From DAORHV01 sp964434575 (GTDB lineage: Bacteria > Patescibacteriota > Gracilibacteria > Peribacterales > Peribacteraceae): DNA of 8,471 nt. This document shows, in pieces, positions 4,017 through 8,471 of this stretch; positions within the stretch are counted from its first letter, which is position 1, and each line of letters opens with the position of its first letter. A program made the translations under genes and the position numbers. The notes beneath the pieces were generated by a model. That model was not told the origin of the DNA, ran no database searches, and saw only the letters and a program-made list of their open reading frames with translations. The stretch spans positions 1-8,471 of the forward strand of contig CAYSWB010000035.1 of assembly GCA_964434575.1 (NCBI GenBank), read 5' to 3'.

Positions 4017-5395
4017 CAGGACTTTGTGGCTTTATACAGCGATTTCGTCAACGCGGCTTCGGTGGAATGATCGACCATCGGAGCGGGATACGAGCATGAG
4101 CCGAAGGATGCGTGGACCTTGTGCCAGCGATGGATGTCCGTTGGCTCCACGTCCCGCAGTTCCGGCACCCAGCGCCTGATGTACGCGCAATCAGGATCAA
4201 ATTTTTCCTGCTGCAGCCACGGGTTGAAGATGCGGAAGTACGGCACGGCGTCGCAGCCTGTGCTGGCCGCCCACTGCCAATTGCCGTTGTTCACGCACGG
4301 ATCGTAGTCCGTGAGCTTGGTCGCGAAGTAGCGCTCGCCCGCGCGCCAATCCTGGTGCAGGTCCTTCACCAGGAACGAGGCCGTGATCATGCGCACGCGG
4401 TTATGCATGAAACCGGTCGCGCGTAGCTGCCGCATGCCGGCATCCACGATCGGAAATCCCGTTTCGCCGCGGCACCACCTGGCAAATACCCCGGCATCGG
4501 CGCTCCACTTCAGCGTGTCGTATTGCGGATGGAACGCGCCGCCGAAGACATGTGGGAAATGGTACGCGACGTGCGTGAGGAAATCGCGCCAGTACAACTG
4601 ACGCAGCAGCGGATGTCCGTCCCCCAACCGCGCGGCGATGGCTTCATGCGCCTCGCGGACCGAACACGTGCCGAACTTCAGGTGAGCGGAAAGCTTCGTG
4701 GTGCCGTCGTCATCGGCGGGAAGATCCCGCCTGGAGGCGTACGACCGCTGCTGCTCCAAGCCGTGCAGGATCTTGAGCGCGTTCGCGCGGCCGCCGTGCG
4801 GAACCAGTCCGGCCAAGGGCTCGGGCAGCACGGCGATATCGGCGCGCGGCGTCCGCAGCGTCCCGAATGCGCCGCTCGGCACCTCGGCGGCGGCCCGCAG
4901 CGGCAGCGAAGACGCCTTGTTGTAGAACGGCGTGAAGACGGTGTAGGGCTTGCCGCTCTCTTTGTGGACGTCCTCCGGCTCATGCAACAGCGCGTCACCG
5001 AACACCCGCAGCACGGCGCCACCTTCTTTGCATGTTTCGGCCAGCGCCGCGTCACGCTTGCGGCTGAACGGCGTGTAGTCCCGGTTGATGAACACGGCGT
5101 CGATCCGCTCCGTCTTCAGCAACGTGGCAATCACCTGCTCCGCCTCGCCCGAAAGCACATGGAGCGTGCCGCCGGCGGCACGCATCTGTCCGGCCAGATC
5201 TTCCAGGCTTTCGCGGAGGAACTGCGCGCCGAACGACGAAAAATACGGATGAGAGGACGTTTGCCGCGGGTCGAGGATGAAGCAGGCGCACACCTCGGCG
5301 GAGGTTTCCAGCGCGGCCTTCAGGGCGGCATTGTCCCGCAAGCGCAAATCGCGGCGGAAGACCATCAGGGACCGATGGTGCGGCTTGGCCGGCAT
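4016..5395 (-). CDS. phr: deoxyribodipyrimidine photolyase (class I CPD photolyase)
   Basis: This flavoenzyme uses light to split cyclobutane pyrimidine dimers in DNA. The 459-residue length is normal. The N-terminal Rossmann antenna domain begins with MVFRRDLRLRDN (11-22). FAD-domain hallmarks follow: TKLSAHLKFGTCSVRE (233-248), LYWRDFLTHVAYHFP (267-281), ETGFPIVDAGMRQLRATGFM (311-330) with HNRVRM directly after, and NNGNWQWAASTG (369-380) then PYFRIFNP. By comparison with E. coli, the electron-transfer tryptophans should be W307, W350 and W375, all present. The conserved C-terminal YPAPMVDH is there. The antenna chromophore cannot be told from sequence. The ATG at 5395 lies 7 nt after a -10 box shared with rlmN, so the mRNA is probably leaderless. 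A cryptochrome-like role is possible but less likely. Confidence 0.96.
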   Translation of the reverse strand: MPAKPHHRSLMVFRRDLRLRDNAALKAALETSAEVCACFILDPRQTSSHPYFSSFGAQFLRESLEDLAGQMRAAGGTLHVLSGEAEQVIATLLKTERIDAVFINRDYTPFSRKRDAALAETCKEGGAVLRVFGDALLHEPEDVHKESGKPYTVFTPFYNKASSLPLRAAAEVPSGAFGTLRTPRADIAVLPEPLAGLVPHGGRANALKILHGLEQQRSYASRRDLPADDDGTTKLSAHLKFGTCSVREAHEAIAARLGDGHPLLRQLYWRDFLTHVAYHFPHVFGGAFHPQYDTLKWSADAGVFARWCRGETGFPIVDAGMRQLRATGFMHNRVRMITASFLVKDLHQDWRAGERYFATKLTDYDPCVNNGNWQWAASTGCDAVPYFRIFNPWLQQEKFDPDCAYIRRWVPELRDVEPTDIHRWHKVHASFGSCSYPAPMVDHSTEAALTKSLYKATKS

Positions 5396-5402
5396 CCGCT
5401 AC

Positions 5403-5431
5403 AGTATACTGCCCCGTACGATGCAACCCAA
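5403..5431. promoter_or_regulatory. bidirectional phr-rlmN promoter with one palindromic -10 box
   Basis: The palindrome AGTATACT (5403-5410) reads TATACT on both strands. Toward phr it ends 7 nt before the ATG and has a -35-like TTGGGT (5431-5426) at 17 nt. Toward rlmN it ends 10 nt before the ATG; the closest -35-like sequence, TTGGCC (5385-5390), is only 14 nt away. The start codons are 25 bp apart, and the phr -35 lies inside the first rlmN codons. Confidence 0.6.
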
Positions 5432-6494
5432 AACCCGCGAAGCACTGTTCAAGGAACTGTTCCCGAAGGAGCCGGCATACCGCTGGAAACAGATCGAACA
5501 GGCGCTGTTCCAGCCCGAAGCCGACGGCTGGGCGGACATCACCGCCCTGCCCAAAGCCATGCGTGAGAAAGCCGCGGCCCTGCCGTGGATCACGTGCACC
5601 GCAGAGCGCGTGTACGAGAGCAAGCGCCACGACACGTTCAAGGCGGTGCTGGTGGCGAGCGACGGCATGCGGTTCGAAAGCGTGCTCATGGCCAACAAGC
5701 GCGAACAGTGGACCATCTGTGTTTCCAGCCAGATCGGCTGCGCGATGAAGTGCACGTTCTGCGCCACCGGCGCCATGGGATTCAAGCGCAGCCTGACCGC
5801 CGACGAAATCATGGACCAGTACCGGTTCTGGAAGCATTTCCTGCGCGCGAAGCCCGACGTGCAGCAGCGCATCTCGAACGTGGTGTTCATGGGCATGGGC
5901 GAACCGATGACCAACTACGACAACGTGAAGAAGGCGATCCACAGCTGGCTGAAGCACACCGACATCGGACCCACCAAGATCACGGTGTCCACCGTGGGCG
6001 TGCTGGCGCAGATGGACCGCCTCCTGCAGGACAAAGACTGGCCGCCCGTGCGCATCGCGGTGTCGTTGCACAGCGCCAACCAGAAACGCCGCGAGGAAAT
6101 CGTGCCCACCACCGTCCCGGACTTCCTGACCAAGCTGGCGACGTGGTCGCACGCGTATGCCCGCACGCTCGGCAACCAGCGGCACCATATCACGTACGAG
6201 TACACGCTCATCTCCGGCGTGAACGACACGCCCGAGCTGGCGCATGAACTGGGAACCTTCATCCGCAAGACCGGCTACAGCAAGATCAACGTCATTCCAC
6301 TGAACGCGGTGCCGGGCAAGGCGTTCACGCGCAGCAGCCAGGACCGCATCGACAAGTTCAAAAACGTCTTGAGCGGCTACGGCCTGGACGTCACCCAGCG
6401 CCGCACGATGGGCGACGACATCGCCGCCGCGTGCGGGCAGCTGATCACGCAGACCGCTCCGGCACCCGGAACAATCGCGTTGGACGTCGGATGA
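5421..6494 (+). CDS. rlmN: dual-specificity 23S rRNA/tRNA adenine-C2 methyltransferase RlmN
   Basis: RlmN is a radical-SAM enzyme that methylates C2 of A2503 in 23S rRNA and, in some bacteria, A37 of certain tRNAs. The 357-residue protein has an N-terminal helical RNA-binding part (YRWKQIEQALF, 20-30) and the radical-SAM cluster motif C107-x3-C111-x2-C114 in CAMKCTFCATG. FMGMGEPM (156-163) and SLHSANQKRREEIVP (215-229) follow. The two extra cysteines of the mechanism are present: C100 in ICVSSQIGC (like E. coli C118) and C338 in AAACGQL (like E. coli C355). The frame extends back to 5277, but that part overlaps phr antisense and lacks family similarity; the family start MQPKTREALF fits 5421. 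There is no Shine-Dalgarno, and a -10 box ends 10 nt upstream. No clear terminator follows. Confidence 0.96.
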   Translation: MQPKTREALFKELFPKEPAYRWKQIEQALFQPEADGWADITALPKAMREKAAALPWITCTAERVYESKRHDTFKAVLVASDGMRFESVLMANKREQWTICVSSQIGCAMKCTFCATGAMGFKRSLTADEIMDQYRFWKHFLRAKPDVQQRISNVVFMGMGEPMTNYDNVKKAIHSWLKHTDIGPTKITVSTVGVLAQMDRLLQDKDWPPVRIAVSLHSANQKRREEIVPTTVPDFLTKLATWSHAYARTLGNQRHHITYEYTLISGVNDTPELAHELGTFIRKTGYSKINVIPLNAVPGKAFTRSSQDRIDKFKNVLSGYGLDVTQRRTMGDDIAAACGQLITQTAPAPGTIALDVG

Positions 6495-6555
6495 ACCGCT
6501 TGCGGACGACAAAAACCGACAACCATGAATCCAGGCAAAAAGGGGTCTAAGAGCA

Positions 6556-6584
6556 TTGACCGGCAAACGGCTTTTCGTTATTGC
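6556..6584 (+). promoter_or_regulatory. strong sigma-70-type promoter of the carbonic-anhydrase-like gene
   Basis: TTGACC (6556-6561), 17 nt, TATTGC (6579-6584): the -35 matches five of six consensus positions. The predicted start near 6591 leaves a leader of about 19 nt, rich in C and T, before the ATG at 6610. Confidence 0.65.
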
Positions 6585-6609
6585 GGATCATCACTTCTCC
6601 CGCACCCGC

Positions 6610-7656
6610 ATGACCATGCTGCATGGATCGAACGGACCGGAACGACCGGACGCCATCCCCTCCCCCGAGAGCGGCATCGACCGCCGATCGGCGTTGCGTT
6701 GGGGCGTGCTTGGAACGATGGCGGCAGTGACCGTGCTGATCGGCGGACACGGATCACATCATGAAAGCGAACGTAAGCGGCAGGCAAACGTGCATCAGGC
6801 GGAGCAGGCCGCACTGGAACAGATGTGGCGCGAAGGATTCGTGGAGCGCGGCGGCGAACCGCTGCTGACGGCCATGCGCGAAAACCTGCGTGATCCGAAA
6901 GCGCTGCAGGCGTATTTCGACCGCATGCGGCTTGCGGAGGGCATGGTAAGCATGGAGCCGGTGTTCCGCTGCATGGACGAACGCATCTGCACATGCGGCA
7001 GCTGCTCTGCGGGTTCGCTGGTCCTCGACACGGACAGGGCCGGCAACGCGGTCTACGTGCCGCCGCCGCAAGTCGCGCAGCGCGTGCTCACGTCTCCCAT
7101 CGCCGCCCGCACCGGCAGGAAACCCATCGTCTACACCAAACACCTGGGCGGTTGCGGCGGCGACAAGATCGCCATGGGCCTGTTGGAACGCCGCGATCCG
7201 GCGACCATCGGCGATGCGGAAGTGGCCGAGTGGGGCGCCAGGCAGGGGCGGGCCGTGGTGGATGCGCTGGTCGCCCAACTGAAAGGCTCGCGCCAGGCGG
7301 AGTTCCGCGAGCTCGGTTTCGCGGACCACGCCATGGAGGGTCCGCAACATGAGCATGCCGGACAAGTGATCTACGTCACCGCGCACCGCAGCAGGCAGCT
7401 GGATCCGCGCTTTGCCCGCATTCCGGTGGGCATGCAGCTGGACGCCATGACCCTCAATGAGCGGAACCTGACCCTGAATGTTATCGCCGGCGTGCGGATT
7501 TTGATGGAGCACGGGCCGCATCGCGAACCGATCATGGTGGTGGGCATGGCCGAACGCGACACGCATCCGCAACTGTCGGCGGCCATCGGCCGGGCCGTCC
7601 AGGCGCTCCCGGCGGGCCACAGGCGGGCCACGATCACGGGCACCGCCGTCGCCTGA
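6610..7656 (+). CDS. exported or anchored protein with a beta-carbonic-anhydrase-like zinc site
   Basis: The 348-residue product has RRSALR (25-30) followed by a hydrophobic stretch (31-46), like a twin-arginine signal or N-terminal anchor. A charged helical region (50-115) leads to the core. There CMDER (C121, D123, R125) matches the C-x-D-x-R motif of beta-carbonic anhydrases, and KHLGGCGGDK (H178, C182) resembles their H-x-x-C-G-G element with one extra residue between H and C. The C-to-H distance (57) is close to that of E. coli Can (56). C127, C129 and C132 lie just after the first motif, where ordinary enzymes have none. The likely reaction is CO2 hydration outside the cytoplasm, but the fold is unproven. 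TTG 6556 could be a start, but it is the -35 box; ATG 6610 is chosen. Confidence 0.6.
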   Translation: MTMLHGSNGPERPDAIPSPESGIDRRSALRWGVLGTMAAVTVLIGGHGSHHESERKRQANVHQAEQAALEQMWREGFVERGGEPLLTAMRENLRDPKALQAYFDRMRLAEGMVSMEPVFRCMDERICTCGSCSAGSLVLDTDRAGNAVYVPPPQVAQRVLTSPIAARTGRKPIVYTKHLGGCGGDKIAMGLLERRDPATIGDAEVAEWGARQGRAVVDALVAQLKGSRQAEFRELGFADHAMEGPQHEHAGQVIYVTAHRSRQLDPRFARIPVGMQLDAMTLNERNLTLNVIAGVRILMEHGPHREPIMVVGMAERDTHPQLSAAIGRAVQALPAGHRRATITGTAVA

Positions 7657-7673
7657 TCCTCTTTTGAAAATAT

Positions 7674-7704
7674 GCCAAGAAAAAGTGGCCTCTAAAGCCT
7701 TGGC
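7674..7704. repeat. inverted repeat GCCAAG ... CTTGGC upstream of atpD
   Basis: Six-bp arms (7674-7679 and 7699-7704) flank 19 nt, shortly after the stop at 7656. The right arm overlaps the -35 box of the atpD promoter. A second, smaller dyad (GTTAG/CTAAC, 7707-7726) spans the promoter spacer. It could be a weak terminator or a regulator site; there is no T-run. Confidence 0.35.
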
Positions 7705-7728
7705 AAGTTAGTCGATTTTGGCTAACAT
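7700..7728 (+). promoter_or_regulatory. sigma-70-type promoter of atpD
   Basis: TTGGCA (7700-7705), 17 nt, TAACAT (7723-7728). Transcription would start near 7735, giving a leader of about 46 nt that ends in a pyrimidine tract and has no Shine-Dalgarno. A second -10-like TATACA (7753-7758) has no matching -35. Confidence 0.55.
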
Positions 7729-7780
7729 CCGCCTAATCTAGGTAAAGCATCCTATACATTTTGTTTCCTCTGCTTCCTCT

Positions 7781-8471
7781 ATGTCCAAGCCAGCAGCCGG
7801 AACGGCACGCAGACACGCGAACGGCCAGGTCGCCCAAGTGGTGGGCGCGGTCGTGGACTGCATTTTCCCGATCGACGCGCTGCCGCCGATTTACACGGCG
7901 CTGACGGTGCCGATGGACAACCGCAAGCTGGTGCTGGAAGTGCAGCAGCATATGGAAGGCGGACTGGTGCGCACGGTGGCGATGGGCGCCACCGACGGCC
8001 TCAGGCGCGGCGTGGCCGTCACCGACACCGGCGCCCCCATTTCCATCGGCGTGGGACCCGAGACGCTGGGCCGCATGTTCAACGTGCTGGGTGAGCCCAT
8101 CGACGGCATGCCGCCGATCTCCACGAAGAAAACCTACCCCATCCACCGCAAAGCGCCGACGTTCGAGGAGCAATCCACCGAGAGCCAAATCCTGGAAACC
8201 GGCATCAAGGTCATCGACCTCATCTGCCCCATTCTGAAGGGCGGCAAGGTCGGCCTGTTCGGCGGCGCCGGCGTGGGCAAGACCGTGGTGGTGAAAGAAC
8301 TCATCCGTAACATCGCGGCGGAGCACGGCGGCTTCTCGGTGTTCGCCGGCGTGGGCGAGCGCAGCCGCGAAGGCAACGACCTGTACTACGAAATGAAAGA
8401 ATCCAAGGTCTTGGACAAGACCAGCCTGGTGTTCGGCCAGATGAACGAGCCGCCAGGACCGCGCCTGCGCG
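7781..8471 (+). CDS. atpD: F1Fo ATP synthase beta subunit, 3' end beyond the window
   Basis: This is the catalytic subunit of the F1 sector, which makes or hydrolyses ATP at three sites driven by rotation of gamma. The 230 residues present cover the N-terminal beta-barrel (QVAQVVGAVVDCIFP, 16-30; LEVQQH; NVLGEPIDG, 101-109) and the first part of the nucleotide domain. That part has STESQILETGIKVIDL (132-147), the P-loop GGAGVGKT (161-168; K167) and GERSREGND (192-200), where E193 corresponds to the catalytic E. coli Glu181. There is a short extra N-terminus (about 12 residues). The ATG at 7781 follows TTTCCTCTGCTTCCTCT, a pyrimidine leader with no Shine-Dalgarno. No atpG or atpA lies upstream, unlike the usual atpA-G-D-C order, so atpD seems to head its own transcript. 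Confidence 0.97.
   Translation, partial: MSKPAAGTARRHANGQVAQVVGAVVDCIFPIDALPPIYTALTVPMDNRKLVLEVQQHMEGGLVRTVAMGATDGLRRGVAVTDTGAPISIGVGPETLGRMFNVLGEPIDGMPPISTKKTYPIHRKAPTFEEQSTESQILETGIKVIDLICPILKGGKVGLFGGAGVGKTVVVKELIRNIAAEHGGFSVFAGVGERSREGNDLYYEMKESKVLDKTSLVFGQMNEPPGPRLR

Noticed and set aside
5277..5420. Upstream extension of rlmN to an ATG at 5277
   Set aside because: The added 48 residues are antisense to the photolyase N-terminus, and RlmN proteins normally begin near the 5421 start.
4523..5566. A 347-codon plus-strand open frame opposite the photolyase
   Set aside because: It is antisense to conserved photolyase motifs and crosses into the rlmN start in a wrong frame.
354..6494. Possible UGA recoding, as in some candidate-phylum bacteria
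   Set aside because: TGA ends the DUF3592 gene, photolyase, hydrolase and rlmN at the expected family lengths, and no in-frame TGA interrupts a conserved domain.
5052..6566. A 504-codon minus-strand open frame opposite rlmN
   Set aside because: It overlaps rlmN and the start of phr, both securely identified. Its composition (many His, Arg, Val, Gln) is that of antisense GC-rich DNA and it has no recognisable domain.
393..7671. TGAAAATATGC occurring at 393 and again near 7664
   Set aside because: An 11-base match, once inside a coding region and once between genes, with no flanking similarity; treated as chance.

Overview
The window looks like chromosomal DNA from a high-GC bacterium with compact gene spacing. 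TGA is used as an ordinary stop (DUF3592 gene, photolyase, rlmN), so the UGA-recoded lineages are unlikely. Most genes lack a Shine-Dalgarno sequence, and many small proteins of unknown function are present. My guess is a Candidate Phyla Radiation (Patescibacteria) bacterium, perhaps Peregrinibacteria/Peribacteria-like. That is an impression from gene character, not a database result.

Layout. 1-50: 5' part of tRNA-Gln(CUG), minus strand. 51-353: no intact gene, but a degenerate copy of the start and promoter of the gene at 925. 354-1536: two plus-strand membrane protein genes (DUF3592-like, then a five-helix protein of unknown function). 1564-2511: minus-strand cluster of four very small genes (40-76 codons). 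Three are hydrophilic and probably disordered, one has a single membrane helix, and one appears broken by a single extra base inside a hairpin. Two intrinsic terminators divide the cluster. 2632-3678: plus-strand alpha/beta-hydrolase lipoprotein. 3721-3924: minus-strand small lipoprotein, convergent with it. 4016-5395 (minus) and 5421-6494 (plus): class I CPD photolyase and the rRNA/tRNA methyltransferase RlmN, divergent and apparently sharing one palindromic -10 box. 6610-7656: exported or anchored protein with a beta-carbonic-anhydrase-like metal site. 7781-8471: 5' part of atpD (F1-ATPase beta), first gene after its own promoter.

Expression signals are the most coherent unusual theme. The genes fall into three initiation classes: (i) -10 boxes only 6-10 nt before the ATG, implying leaderless or near-leaderless mRNA (925, 2632, 5395 minus, 5421, and the remnant at 151); (ii) short pyrimidine-rich leaders with no Shine-Dalgarno (2511, 2288, 2143 and 1794 on the minus strand; 6610 and 7781 on the plus strand); (iii) one gene, the small lipoprotein at 3924 minus, with a textbook AGGAGGT.

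I see no CRISPR array, insertion sequence, phage gene or defence system. The best candidates for something undescribed are the small-protein cluster, the divergent carbonic-anhydrase-like enzyme and the initiation-signal classes.
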